A DNA stretch of 64,000 nucleotides from C7867-002 sp038211765 (GCA_038211765.1 JBBQVG010000001.1:1-64000), one strand, 5' to 3'. Counted from the first letter of the stretch, positions 1 to 8,532 are shown. Notes: generated by a model not told the origin, from the sequence alone. Numbers and translations are program-made.

Positions 1-85
1 TAAAGTAATCAGCCGCCTTCATACGGCGCTTCTCAAGCTCGTCCTGGGACAGGGCTCGTGAAGGGTGATGGTGGGATGTTTTCAT
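1..85 (-). CDS. Helix-turn-helix protein, N-terminus only (cut by window edge)
   Basis: Only about 28 codons are visible. The minus strand starts at ATG 85-83 with a GGAGAG ribosome site just before it and reads MKTSHHHPSRALSQDELEKR followed by RMKAADYF. The string LSQDELEKRRMKAADYF resembles the first helices of helix-turn-helix domains in IS630-type transposases and related regulators, but too little is present to choose between them. The rest lies outside the window. Confidence 0.4.
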   Translation of the reverse strand, partial: MKTSHHHPSRALSQDELEKRRMKAADYF

Positions 86-316
86 CTCTCCATTCTATCA
101 TGAATATGAAAAGCTAGTAAGGAGTTGGGTGAAGGTCAGTAAGTACTCCAAGAAATAGAGTAGTTTCCCCCTATAAGGAACTTATAAGACCATAAACGGC
201 GATGTAGTTGTTCCGTGTGAATGTAAGCCCAATAATCATTTGCACTTAGAAGAAAAGGTGCAAGTTGGAATTTCAATCTTCGCGTTGCAATTCTGCCCAA
301 GGCGTCCTGTATCATG

Positions 317-724
317 TTATGCCGCTGGAGCAGGCATCACTTTCTTCAAGTGGCGGTGGAATAATATCCACAGAACAATTTCGACAACCAAGATAAAAAG
401 ATTTGACACAATGGCCGCTACAAAACTACCTGTATTCAGTGCTATGCCAATGATTGAGTAAAGAACAATAAGGACGTAAAGTCCGAAAGTAAGGTCGGTC
501 CATTTGATAGAATCGAAACTCATCTTATTCAATTTCACAACAAAGATTATGGAAACAATAAAGCTGATCACGTTCAATATCGTTCCGATAATACCGAGAG
601 TAGAATTTCCAGTGTAGGTTAAGGGACTAATACCTGTATATTCTGCAATAGTCGTAAATATACCCAGAACTACTCCTAGAACGGTAATTACCATCATGAA
701 CCATACAAAACCAGTTTTTTTCAT
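317..724 (-). CDS. Small four-helix membrane protein, unknown function
   Basis: 135 residues with four hydrophobic segments near residues 7-29, 42-65, 77-98 and 101-124, and short polar loops. The C-terminus is basic then Ala/Pro-rich (HRHLKKVMPAPAA). I do not recognise a named family. It lies 59 bp after the preceding minus-strand gene but has its own extended -10 box, TGCTATAAT at 762-770 on the minus strand, so it can be transcribed separately. It is probably an inner-membrane protein; its function cannot be inferred. Confidence 0.7.
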   Translation of the reverse strand: MKKTGFVWFMMVITVLGVVLGIFTTIAEYTGISPLTYTGNSTLGIIGTILNVISFIVSIIFVVKLNKMSFDSIKWTDLTFGLYVLIVLYSIIGIALNTGSFVAAIVSNLFILVVEIVLWILFHRHLKKVMPAPAA

Positions 725-761
725 AAATTAAATATTGTTATATGACGAATATAATGTCCCA

Positions 762-770
762 ATTATAGCA
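762..770 (-). promoter_or_regulatory. Extended -10 promoter for the 135-residue membrane protein
   Basis: The minus strand reads TGC-TATAAT, an extended -10 element, 38-46 bp before the start codon at 724. No good -35 box is visible, as is usual for extended -10 promoters. Confidence 0.5.
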
Positions 771-783
771 CATCAGTAGTTCA

Positions 784-1209
784 TTATTGTGAAGTCGTCG
801 CCACCTTTTCGTTTTGAATTGGAATCGCCCGAATCTTCGCCTCTGGCAACACTCCTTTACCTACGATCTCCAGTCTAGTCTCCGTACTTCTCCCAAACTG
901 ATCTCGCCCTGCGACGGTAAGCCTATTTATTCCTGGAAAGAGAATGATCACTTCACTAAAGTTTCCTTGTTCATCGATAAAGACGGCATTCCCATTCAGG
1001 GTGAGGTTATTGATGCGCTCTGAGCGACCACGAACGGTGATTGTGTTGGTGGTAGTTGCAGAACCATCCTTTGGCTCAAAAATTTCTATATGCGGACCGC
1101 GTGCGTAGTTTAGTGAACGCCAGATAGCGTAGCCGATGATGATGCTGGCGATGAGTATAGCCGCACAGATTTTGATGAGTCGGAGGAAGGAAGTACGGGT
1201 GAGGGGCAT
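784..1209 (-). CDS. Membrane-anchored Ig-like (glucodextranase B-type) protein
   Basis: 141 residues. One transmembrane anchor lies near residues 9-28, followed by an extracytoplasmic domain (about 40-115) with the pattern GPHIEIFEPKDGS ... TITVRGRSE ... LTLNG ... FSEVIILFPGINRLTVAGRD. This matches the glucodextranase-B-like Ig fold common in Parcubacterial envelope proteins (family knowledge). It lies 43 bp downstream of ftsK on the same strand and is probably co-transcribed. The role is likely structural or adhesive at the cell surface; no catalytic residues are seen. Confidence 0.7.
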   Translation of the reverse strand: MPLTRTSFLRLIKICAAILIASIIIGYAIWRSLNYARGPHIEIFEPKDGSATTTNTITVRGRSERINNLTLNGNAVFIDEQGNFSEVIILFPGINRLTVAGRDQFGRSTETRLEIVGKGVLPEAKIRAIPIQNEKVATTSQ

Positions 1210-1252
1210 GGAGCTAGTGTACAGTTCAAAATTAAAAGTGCAAAGTTATCGA

Positions 1253-3547
1253 TTACACCCTACCGTCTCCACCACTTGCATCCAACATAGCATCCGCAGC
1301 TGCCTCTATAGATGCACTACCACCCAATACTTCACGCGGTTTGGAACCATTTGATGCACCTATCACACCATGTTCTTCTAGAAGGTCCATGAGCTTGGCG
1401 GCGCGCGAGTAACCGACGCCCAATTTTCTTTGGATATATGAAGTAGAAGCTTTGTTGGCACTGACGACAGCATCACGGGCGGCCTCGTAGAGGTCATCCT
1501 GATCTTCCAGTGAGTCGCCAGAGAGGGAATCGCCAAGACCACCACTTATGGAATCGAAAGCTGCGTGCGAACCTGCTTCGGTTGGGGTGAGGTTGATGTC
1601 GCTCGGGATCTCATCTTTGTATTCATCGGCCAAGTATTTTACTACTTTTTTGACTTCACCTTCGGAAATATATGCAGACTGGAGACGTATAGGCTTGGAC
1701 ATCTCACCGCCGAGATAGAGCATGTCACCAGCTCCGAGAAGCTTTTCGGCACCTTGCTGGTCGAGGATGGTTCGCGAGTCGATCTGTGAGGCCACCTGCA
1801 GAGCCACGCGAGTAGGGACATTGGCTTTGATGAGACCGGTGATGACGTTCACAGACGGGCGCTGAGTGGAAATAATAAGGTGGATGCCGACGGCGCGCGA
1901 CATCTGAGCCAAGCGGACGATGGCGGACTCAAGCTCGCGAGGATAGGTCTGCATGATGTCGGCCAACTCATCGATAATGATGACAATATACGGCATGGTC
2001 TCTGGAAAAACTGTCTTTTCTTGCCCACTGTTCTTTTCGTCTTTCTTGTGTGCGGCCACGGCTGGGGCAAGAATAGTTTTGTGATACGAGTCAATATCTC
2101 GGACAGTATTTTGTTCTAGTATGTCATAGCGGCGGCTCATTTCTTTTGCAGCCCATTTTAGTGCAAGAATAGCTTTCTTCGGATCAGTAATAACCGGAGT
2201 GAGAAGATGCGGGATCTTGTTGTACAAGGTGAGCTCCACGCGCTTTGGGTCTATCATGATGAACTTTAGATTTTCTGGAGAATTGCGGTAGAGGAGAGAG
2301 GTGATGAGGGTGTGTATAGAAACAGACTTTCCTGAACCTGTGGCACCAGCGATGAGCATGTGGGGAGCTTTGGCGAGGTTGGAGAAGTGTGCTCGACCAG
2401 TGATGTCCTTGCCTAGAGAGACGAGGAGTGGTTTTTCGGACTCTTGATAATCAGAAGACGCAAGGATGGTGGCGAGACCGACAGTGGTCTTTGAGGTATT
2501 GGGGACTTCGATACCTACCAGTGACTTGCCAGGGATAGGGGCTTCGATGCGTATAGGGTGGGCGGCAAGTGCTAGGGCGAGGTCGTTGTTGAGTCCGACT
2601 ATCTTTGCAAGCTTCACTCCTTCTGCAGGCTTGAGGGCATAACGGGTGACAGATGGTCCGATAGAGATCTCGTCCATCTCCACTGTAATATTGAAGTTCG
2701 AAAGAGTCCTCTTGATGATATTGGCATTGGCTTTGATGTCACCAGTTTCTGGCTTGCCCTTGTCTTTTTCGAGGAGGTTGAGCGGTGGGGGAGTGAAGGC
2801 TTTGCTATAAGGCATGACTACTGATGAGGCAAAAGCGTTCTCTTCTGCGTCACTAAAGTCTAGTAGTCCACCACGCTTGAATTTCTTTTCGTTGGCTTTC
2901 TCCATGTTCTTCTTGGCTTCGGCTAGTGCGAGAGCTTTGGCGCTTACTGGGCTAGCTGAGTCCATGATGTTCGCTTCGGCATTGGCCACAGCCTTGTCGA
3001 GGGCCGTCTCGTCGTCTAGATCCGTAACGTCCTCGTCAGAGGTTTTCTGGAATCTCCTCCAGAAGGCCAGGCCCTCCCAGGTGATGTGGATATTGAAGGT
3101 GATCAGGATAGAAATAACAAAGATGGCTACGAGTACTGCCGCTGTAGCCCAGACATCGAAGAGTTTTAGTAATGGAGTAGCGATCCAGCGACCGATGATG
3201 CCCCCAGCATGTTCCGGAAGGAGGTAGATAATGCCCAGTCCAGAGATGAAAAATAAGATGGCACCAGCAGTCTTTGAGTAACCAAGCTTGTGTTGCATGC
3301 CTCGAAAGAGTGAAATGCCCAACATAATAAAGACAATGGGTATAAGGTAGTAGCCTATCCCAAAAAGCTTGGAGAGCCAGCCAAAGGCGTAGTCTCCGAT
3401 GATGCCAGCCTTTGCAAACGCGGCCAGAAGAGCGATGAGGGCCACCACAAACGAACAGATACCCATGATGGCCTGTTTTGTATAGTTTGGCACCTCGTCA
3501 GCAATACTTTTTTTATCTAGCTTTTCGGAACTTTTCTTTTTTGCCAT
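1253..3547 (-). CDS. ftsK: DNA translocase FtsK/SpoIIIE
   Basis: 764 residues when started at MAKKKSSEK (ATG 3547-3545); an in-frame ATG 19 codons upstream gives a hydrophobic extension that I judge spurious. It has N-terminal membrane segments (about residues 25-170), a short charged linker, then the motor: Walker A GATGSGKS near residue 400 and Walker B YIVIIIDELADIM near 520. The C-terminal gamma winged helix (about 680-745, YIQRKLGVGYSRAAKLMDLL) binds the KOPS-like guide sequences. The family pumps chromosomal DNA through the closing septum and activates dimer resolution. The linker is far shorter than in E. coli, as in most small genomes. Confidence 0.95.
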   Translation of the reverse strand: MAKKKSSEKLDKKSIADEVPNYTKQAIMGICSFVVALIALLAAFAKAGIIGDYAFGWLSKLFGIGYYLIPIVFIMLGISLFRGMQHKLGYSKTAGAILFFISGLGIIYLLPEHAGGIIGRWIATPLLKLFDVWATAAVLVAIFVISILITFNIHITWEGLAFWRRFQKTSDEDVTDLDDETALDKAVANAEANIMDSASPVSAKALALAEAKKNMEKANEKKFKRGGLLDFSDAEENAFASSVVMPYSKAFTPPPLNLLEKDKGKPETGDIKANANIIKRTLSNFNITVEMDEISIGPSVTRYALKPAEGVKLAKIVGLNNDLALALAAHPIRIEAPIPGKSLVGIEVPNTSKTTVGLATILASSDYQESEKPLLVSLGKDITGRAHFSNLAKAPHMLIAGATGSGKSVSIHTLITSLLYRNSPENLKFIMIDPKRVELTLYNKIPHLLTPVITDPKKAILALKWAAKEMSRRYDILEQNTVRDIDSYHKTILAPAVAAHKKDEKNSGQEKTVFPETMPYIVIIIDELADIMQTYPRELESAIVRLAQMSRAVGIHLIISTQRPSVNVITGLIKANVPTRVALQVASQIDSRTILDQQGAEKLLGAGDMLYLGGEMSKPIRLQSAYISEGEVKKVVKYLADEYKDEIPSDINLTPTEAGSHAAFDSISGGLGDSLSGDSLEDQDDLYEAARDAVVSANKASTSYIQRKLGVGYSRAAKLMDLLEEHGVIGASNGSKPREVLGGSASIEAAADAMLDASGGDGRV

Positions 3548-3615
3548 AGTAAGTAAAAGGTAATGGGATTTATTGGTTAATAATAACATAGAGCAATACA
3601 ACATTCCTTCACTTC

Positions 3616-3644
3616 TTGATTCCTGCGCAATTTGTGTCTATAAT
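3616..3644 (+). promoter_or_regulatory. Sigma70-type promoter of the winged-helix gene
   Basis: TTGATT at 3616-3621, a 17-bp spacer and TATAAT at 3639-3644. It reads away from ftsK into the regulator gene at 3716, leaving a leader of about 65 nt that holds phased GGACA repeats. Confidence 0.7.
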
Positions 3645-3711
3645 GGACATATCAAGGACAGTAGAAATATGAGATTTTATATAGGACATATATAAGACAG
3701 ACTAAAGGACA
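3645..3711 (+). repeat. Helically phased GGACA repeats in the leader
   Basis: GGACA occurs at 3645-3649, 3656-3660, 3684-3688 and 3707-3711, with a variant AGACA at 3695-3699. Neighbouring units are 11, 28, 11 and 12 bp apart, so most sit on one face of the helix. They lie just downstream of the -10 box, a position suited to a repressor. The last copy overlaps the ribosome-binding region of the GTG start at 3716. Confidence 0.45.
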
Positions 3712-3715
3712 GAGA

Positions 3716-4498
3716 GTGAATAGATATACCCTCATGGACATCAACGAAAACCCCAATTCATCTGCATTCAATGACCCAGTAAACTGGAAGTCTATTGGGT
3801 TTTTTTCGGCTGAAGACTACCTTATCTACATCTTCAAAAAGACAGAAAAAATAGCCGCAGCACTCTACCTCGTCTCTGGCCTTCTCAAGGACAAGGAGCC
3901 TATCAAGTGGGAACTGCGCGATCATGGAATGGATCTCATTTCCTCTTCGTTTATGGCTGCCAGTGCAGTTCCTGGCGATAAAAATTCCGTTATCCAGTCA
4001 CTATTCACAGCCGCTCTCGAGACAATGTCACTACTCAATGTAGCCCGTATTTCCAACCTTGTTTCAGATATGAATTATAAACTTCTCATCAAGGAAATTG
4101 ACCATGTGGTGGGTCTACTTCGAGACAAACTTGCCCAAAATGCAGAAAATGCTGGGTATGTTCTGTCAGAGTCATTTTTTAAGACACCAGATATTTTCTC
4201 TAGCGGTTTTCGGCCAGACACCCAAAGAAATAGCCATAAAGGACAAGCCTTTTCGGGTAAGCACCCTTATAAAACCTCGTCCAATCTAGCAGAGCAGGGA
4301 TCATCAAAAAGGACAGAAAGACAAGAAACTATTCTCAATCTGATGAAAGGCAAGTCCGGACTTACTATAAAAGACTTTTCTCATGTGATAAAAGACTGTA
4401 GCGAGAAGACTATCCAGCGCGAATTGCTCGACCTCGTCGAACGCGGTCTGGTCAAAAAAGAAGGGGAGAGGCGATGGAGCACGTACTCGCTCAAATAG
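3716..4498 (+). CDS. Winged-helix (DeoR-like) regulatory protein, possibly autoregulated
   Basis: 260 residues from a GTG start preceded by AGGACAGAGA. Residues 20-150 are helical and unrecognised. The C-terminal 65 residues (RQETILNLMKGKSGLTIKDF ... SEKTIQRELLDLVERGLVKKEGERRWSTYSL) form a typical winged helix in which the recognition helix SEKTIQRELLDL is clear. A Ser/Gly-rich linker (about 165-195) separates the two parts. The gene stands alone, divergent from ftsK, behind a good promoter with phased repeats, which fits negative autoregulation (inference). I have no specific regulon to propose. Confidence 0.75.
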   Translation: MNRYTLMDINENPNSSAFNDPVNWKSIGFFSAEDYLIYIFKKTEKIAAALYLVSGLLKDKEPIKWELRDHGMDLISSSFMAASAVPGDKNSVIQSLFTAALETMSLLNVARISNLVSDMNYKLLIKEIDHVVGLLRDKLAQNAENAGYVLSESFFKTPDIFSSGFRPDTQRNSHKGQAFSGKHPYKTSSNLAEQGSSKRTERQETILNLMKGKSGLTIKDFSHVIKDCSEKTIQRELLDLVERGLVKKEGERRWSTYSLK

Positions 4499-4544
4499 TT
4501 GACTTTACCCCCATTTTGCTCTAGTATTCGTGCTACTTATCCAC

Positions 4545-4574
4545 ATTGGGCCTTTTGCCACGGTATGGCCCAAT
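4545..4574. repeat. Inverted repeat ATTGGGCC/GGCCCAAT over a promoter
   Basis: Perfect 8-bp arms at 4545-4552 and 4567-4574 with a 14-bp centre. They flank the -35 box TTGCCA (4555-4560), and the second arm lies in the spacer. No T-run follows, so this looks like an operator for a dimeric regulator rather than a terminator. Confidence 0.5.
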
Positions 4575-4584
4575 AAGATATAAT
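4555..4584 (+). promoter_or_regulatory. Promoter upstream of the surface-protein gene
   Basis: TTGCCA (4555-4560), an 18-bp spacer and TATAAT (4579-4584). It is embedded in the inverted repeat at 4545-4574, so it is probably regulated. Confidence 0.55.
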
Positions 4585-4906
4585 GTTTTGCAACGAGCAT
4601 GCCCTGATTTCGGATTTCGCAAGAGATCCAAACAAAATTATGGACATGTTCGTCCCAGAGCGTTAGCGATGGGGGAAAGGCCTTTGAAAAATCAATAAAG
4701 AAAGTAAAAGGTCAGTTCGATCGTCCGAAGCTCGCAAGAGCGTAGGCGATATTAGTTCGCCCACAAACCCTTTTCTCTTTGCGTGTCGATAGCGCGAATG
4801 GGAAAGATGTGGATAGTTAGATTTATCAGAATTTACCAATCGCGTTTATTTCCCTTTCACAATTAATATTAAGTAGGGAAGATGCGACAATTATAAAAAA
4901 CACAAT

Positions 4907-6817
4907 ATGAAAAAGTTTCTCATTGCATCAGGCGTAGCCGTTTTGGCTTTCGCTTCAGTTGCATCAGCACAGGGCTATATGTTCAACAGCAATTTGACTG
5001 TTGGATCAACAGGTCCTGATGTTGTAGCCCTTCAGACCAGACTCTTGGCAGAAGGTTATGTTATCCCATCTCTATCAGACGGTTCTGCTTCCAAAGGTTA
5101 CTTTGGTTCACAGACCAAGACTGCAGCTATGCGCTACCAGGCTTCAAAGGGTATTCCTAACACAGGCTTCGTAGGTCCTTTGACACGCGCTTCATTGAAT
5201 AGTGGCGGCTCAGTCGTCGTCAACCCAGGTGTCATAGTTTGTCCAGTTGGTTACAACTGTACTCCAGTAGGCGTAACACCTCCTGTTACTCCAGTTACTC
5301 CTATTACTCCAGTTGTCACAAACCCAGGCATGATCACTACTCCTGGTGTAGCAGGTACTCTCGCTTTCTCACTCCAGTCAACACCTTCAAACGGTACTTC
5401 AGTTGATAAGGGTGCTTCAGCAGACGTTGCTCGCTTCAAGCTCCAGGCTGGTGCATCAGATCAGCAGGTTACAAGCCTCTCGATCGACTTCGATGTTCGC
5501 CTCTGGCTCTACGCATCTACTATCACCATCAAGGATGATAGTGGTTCAGTTGTTGCTACAAAGTCAGGTCTTTCACAGTCTGACTTCACAGAACTTACAG
5601 CTGGTAGCTCATACCGCCTCTATGTTCCAGTCAACACAGTCGTAGGTCGCGCAGCAACTCGCTACTTCACAGTCAACGTAACAATGCTCGGTGTCACAGA
5701 TCGTTGTGCATCACAAAGTTGCACCATCGGCATCCTCCAAGCACAAGTACGCTCAGTTGATGGAACAGGTGTAACAGAAACACAGACAGTTGATTCAGCC
5801 GCTGTTGGAACAGTCGGTAACACGACAGGTATTGATCGTTCGTTCACCTTCACAGGTTCAAACAACGGTCAGGTTATCGTCACTGTTGACGCCGCTTCAC
5901 CTTTGAAGAGACTCGTCAATATCTCAACATCAGTTGAGACCAATGACGTTATCCTCGGTATCATCGATCTTAAGTCTCAGAATAGGACAGGAAACCTCCG
6001 CACTTTGAAAATCACTGTTCAGACCGCAAATGCTAACGGTGCCCCAGGTGTAGCAGTGTCAACCATGTTCAACGACATCAAGATCAAGGCCGGAAGCTTG
6101 GTATACTCTGCATCTACTATCGCTTCAACAACACTCTTTACAGATTTGCAGATCCCATTGCCAGCTGACCAGTATGTTCCTATCACTATCCTCGGTAAGA
6201 TTGCCAAGGATACAAGCAACTTCCTCGATGGAAGTGCCGCTTCGACCACACTTACAGCAAACACAACGAATATCGTTGTTGAAGATTCAACCTTCAATAC
6301 CGTTGCCGTTAATTCTGGAAGTGTTACAACAAGTGATGTTATCGTCTCAGCATCAAGTGCAGTCTTGAGCAATCTCACCGCTGTCCTTGGAGCACCGATC
6401 ACCAGCAACAACACTACAACTGGTTACAACGTAACTATGGGCTTTGTTTTGACAGCAGGAGATAACACTCTCTATGTCGCGGCTAACCCATACTTCGCAT
6501 TGTCGACAACTACAACTGGTTTCGCAACAGCAGCTACATCGTCAGCTCAGTTGCCAACAGTTACAGCTAGCCCAGGCACCATCGCTGGTGATACTGCTGC
6601 AAGTAGTGCAACTGGCTACTATGTAGTTCCAGCAGGTTCTTCACGTCAGTTCACATACAGTGGATTCGTACGTGCAGACGGATCAAGTGGGCTCAAGACC
6701 TTCTCGATCACAGGAGTTAGTTACTACACAACATCTGCAAATGCAAATGCTATGTTGGCAACTTCAAGCATCAACTACAATCTTGATGCACTCAAAGTTA
6801 CAGCACTCCTCCCTTAA
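4907..6817 (+). CDS. Large secreted surface protein with peptidoglycan-binding domain
   Basis: 636 residues. A signal peptide (MKKFLIASGVAVLAFASVASA) is cleaved about residue 21. A PG_binding_1 domain spans about 28-97 (LTVGSTGPDVVALQTRLL ... GYFGSQTKTAAMRYQASKGI) and a Pro/Thr linker covers about 105-145. A long Ser/Thr/Ala-rich beta-strand region follows to the end, with only two Cys, close together (RCASQSC). In this lineage such proteins are probable S-layer or cell-wall-anchored surface proteins (inference). Regular codon use, its own leader and a strong terminator suggest high expression. No enzymatic motif is seen. Confidence 0.8.
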   Translation: MKKFLIASGVAVLAFASVASAQGYMFNSNLTVGSTGPDVVALQTRLLAEGYVIPSLSDGSASKGYFGSQTKTAAMRYQASKGIPNTGFVGPLTRASLNSGGSVVVNPGVIVCPVGYNCTPVGVTPPVTPVTPITPVVTNPGMITTPGVAGTLAFSLQSTPSNGTSVDKGASADVARFKLQAGASDQQVTSLSIDFDVRLWLYASTITIKDDSGSVVATKSGLSQSDFTELTAGSSYRLYVPVNTVVGRAATRYFTVNVTMLGVTDRCASQSCTIGILQAQVRSVDGTGVTETQTVDSAAVGTVGNTTGIDRSFTFTGSNNGQVIVTVDAASPLKRLVNISTSVETNDVILGIIDLKSQNRTGNLRTLKITVQTANANGAPGVAVSTMFNDIKIKAGSLVYSASTIASTTLFTDLQIPLPADQYVPITILGKIAKDTSNFLDGSAASTTLTANTTNIVVEDSTFNTVAVNSGSVTTSDVIVSASSAVLSNLTAVLGAPITSNNTTTGYNVTMGFVLTAGDNTLYVAANPYFALSTTTTGFATAATSSAQLPTVTASPGTIAGDTAASSATGYYVVPAGSSRQFTYSGFVRADGSSGLKTFSITGVSYYTTSANANAMLATSSINYNLDALKVTALLP

Positions 6818-6863
6818 TACGGGAACAGTAGCTTAGATTTGAGTCTAGTTTAACGATTGGAGC

Positions 6864-6887
6864 AAAAGCCGCCGCACGGCGGCTTTT
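6864..6887 (+). terminator. Terminator after the surface-protein gene
   Basis: 11-bp perfect stem AAAAGCCGCCG/CGGCGGCTTTT with a 2-nt loop, ending in TTTT, 47 bp after the stop codon. Confidence 0.85.
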
Positions 6888-6910
6888 GTGTTGGGTGGGG
6901 GCGGGGTTAT

Positions 6911-6962
6911 CCCAAGACCTACCCTTGCGTGGCGTGCCCGCCACGCAAGGGTAGGTCTTGGG
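6911..6962. repeat. REP-like palindrome with CAAGACCTACCCTTG arms
   Basis: A 22-bp perfect inverted repeat (6913-6934 and 6939-6960) around the 4-bp centre TGCC. Each arm starts with the 15-mer CAAGACCTACCCTTG. The same 15-mer occurs near the REP-associated transposase at 58.3-58.9 kb, around a pseudopilin start and inside ligA, so this is a dispersed element and not just a second terminator. Confidence 0.85.
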
Positions 6963-7011
6963 GATGAATTTGTGGACTTAGGTACACAAATTTGGTATCA
7001 TTTTGGGTATT

Positions 7012-8139
7012 ATGTATAAAAGAACACTATCAGAAATTATACCGAAAGCTTTTAGTAAGGGCTTTATTGTCATTATTTATGGTGCTCGTAGAGTAGGGAA
7101 GACCGTACTTCTCCAACAGATACAGGCTGTATTGGGTAACCCCAGTATCTTGATGTTCAATGGTGATACCGCAGAAGCTGTAGAAGCCTTCAATACAAAC
7201 TCGGAGACGAGACTTTCATCATTGGTGAAAGATCACGAGTATATATTTGTAGATGAAGCACAAAATATTCCAAACATTACACTTGCTCTGAAAATAATCA
7301 TAGATAAATTTCCAGAAAAGAAGATAATAATCACAGGCTCATCATCGTTGGCGCTAGTTCGTGGCGCAACCGAACATCTGACAGGGAGAAATATCTCATT
7401 TACCTTGTTTCCATTAAGTACAACGGAAATGACTGCAGATGTGCCAGCCTTCAAGATCCCTGCGCTTCTGGATCAGCAACTGGTATTCGGTTCTTATCCT
7501 CACGTACAGTCTCTTTCTACCTCTGAAGAAAAAAAGAGATATTTGTCTGGGATCGTTGAAAATTACTTGTTTCAAGACGTACTTTTACTAGAGCGTCTGG
7601 ATTATCCAGAAGGATTCAAAAAGATGGCCACTTTTTTGGCATTTCAGATTGGGAAAGAGGTTTCATTGAATGAGATAGCTAAAAATCTTAATATTAGTGT
7701 CAAAACAGTCTCAAGGTATTTGGATCTTCTTGAGAAGAGTTTCGTTATTTTGCCACTAGGAGCTTATTCAAGCAATCTAAGGAACGAAATTAGTAAGAAT
7801 AAGAAATATTATTTTTATGACCTAGGTATCCGTAATGCACTCGTAGGGCAGTTCCAACAACTCTCGGACCGTGTTGATGTGGGCGAGTTGTGGGAGAATT
7901 TTCTCATTATGGAGAGAATAAAAAGTAATACCTATTCTGGTAAGATTCTCAATCAGTTTTTCTGGAGGAACTACTCTGGCGGAGAAATAGACTTGATAGA
8001 AGTCAATGACGGTAAAATTTCCGCATTTGAATTTAAGTGGAATAAATCTGGTGCCAGAACCCCCAAAAGCTTCAAAGATAGTTATAATGTTGATGTGGTC
8101 ACAATTAACAAGGATAATTATATAGATTGGGTCTCATAG
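7012..8139 (+). CDS. AAA-family ATPase with C-terminal DUF4143 domain
   Basis: 375 residues from ATG 7012; a TTG at 7003 is in frame. P-loop GARRVGKT lies near residue 25 and Walker B YIFVDEAQ near residue 77, with sensor IIITGSSSLAL. A winged-helix segment (VSLNEIAKNLNISVKTVSRYLDLLEKSFVI) follows, then a DUF4143 region with GGEIDLIEVND ... AFEFKW, the PD-(D/E)xK-like core. The family (AAA_14 plus DUF4143) is very widespread but its role is unknown. A -10-like TATCAT at 6996-7001 lies only 10 bp before the ATG, so the mRNA may have almost no leader. Confidence 0.85.
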   Translation: MYKRTLSEIIPKAFSKGFIVIIYGARRVGKTVLLQQIQAVLGNPSILMFNGDTAEAVEAFNTNSETRLSSLVKDHEYIFVDEAQNIPNITLALKIIIDKFPEKKIIITGSSSLALVRGATEHLTGRNISFTLFPLSTTEMTADVPAFKIPALLDQQLVFGSYPHVQSLSTSEEKKRYLSGIVENYLFQDVLLLERLDYPEGFKKMATFLAFQIGKEVSLNEIAKNLNISVKTVSRYLDLLEKSFVILPLGAYSSNLRNEISKNKKYYFYDLGIRNALVGQFQQLSDRVDVGELWENFLIMERIKSNTYSGKILNQFFWRNYSGGEIDLIEVNDGKISAFEFKWNKSGARTPKSFKDSYNVDVVTINKDNYIDWVS

Positions 8140-8152
8140 ACCAGTGTATAAT
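8130..8152 (+). promoter_or_regulatory. Promoter with palindromic spacer before rpsN
   Basis: TATAAT at 8147-8152 is preceded by the hyphenated palindrome GGTCT-CAT-AGACC at 8130-8142, which overlaps the stop codon of the ATPase gene. The -35 is poor, and the palindrome sits where a regulator would bind. Confidence 0.5.
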
Positions 8153-8157
8153 CCCTA

Positions 8158-8329
8158 CATAAACATCAAGAATGCGCGCTTATTGACTCCCTGTACACCA
8201 TCTGCTAAGATCTCCCATACCTCAGCAAAACAATGTTTGTTTGAAGGGATGATTGGAAGCACGACCCGTCCGCCGATTTGGTAGGGGGTACAGCTAACCA
8301 ATCCCATTTGTTTTGTAAGGAGAAGACCT
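8158..8329 (+). promoter_or_regulatory. Leader of the S14-S8-L6 operon
   Basis: About 170 nt separate the TATAAT box from the rpsN start. A stem formed by GGGAT(GA)TTGG near 8248 and CCAATCCC near 8298 would enclose about 40 nt and lies shortly before the AAGGAG ribosome site. Ribosomal operons are often controlled through such leaders; no known leader motif is recognisable here. Confidence 0.35.
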
Positions 8330-8515
8330 ATGGCAAAAACATCAGTCATCGCACGATCTCAAAAGAAGCCGAAATTCCAGTCGCGCGTCGTTCGTCGTTG
8401 CTTCCGTTGTGGTCGCAAGCGTGCATATATGAGAGATTTCGATCTCTGCCGTATCTGTTTCCGTGAGTTTGCCAACGAAGGTATGATTCCGGGCATCAAG
8501 AAGTCTTCTTGGTAA
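8330..8515 (+). CDS. rpsN: 30S ribosomal protein S14, zinc-binding (type Z)
   Basis: 61 residues, the length of the short zinc form. The zinc ribbon is CFRCGRKRAYMRDFDLCRIC (two CxxC pairs) and the C-terminus GIKKSSW is characteristic. It starts after a good AAGGAG site. It opens the ribosomal block here: L5, which normally precedes S14, is replaced by an unrelated ATPase, so the spc operon is split at this point and driven by its own promoter. Confidence 0.97.
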   Translation: MAKTSVIARSQKKPKFQSRVVRRCFRCGRKRAYMRDFDLCRICFREFANEGMIPGIKKSSW

Positions 8516-8532
8516 TTCCTAACTTCTCACTT

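Larger units (their letters stand above)
4499..4906 (+). other. 408-bp intergenic leader with promoter and hairpins
   Basis: No gene is seen. The stretch holds a promoter (4555-4584) overlapped by an inverted repeat. Downstream lie several small hairpins, such as GCTC-GCAA-GAGC near 4730-4742 and GGCGA/TCGCC near 4747-4764. A repeated motif AGAGCGTNNGCGAT occurs twice, near 4657 and near 4738. The transcript would be a leader of about 315 nt for the surface-protein gene or a separate small RNA. It does not match RNase P, SRP, 6S or tmRNA signatures that I know. Confidence 0.4.

Noticed and set aside
4575..4906. 6S or other known small RNA before the surface-protein gene
   Set aside because: No long bulged hairpin typical of 6S RNA and no other known signature; left as an unassigned leader.
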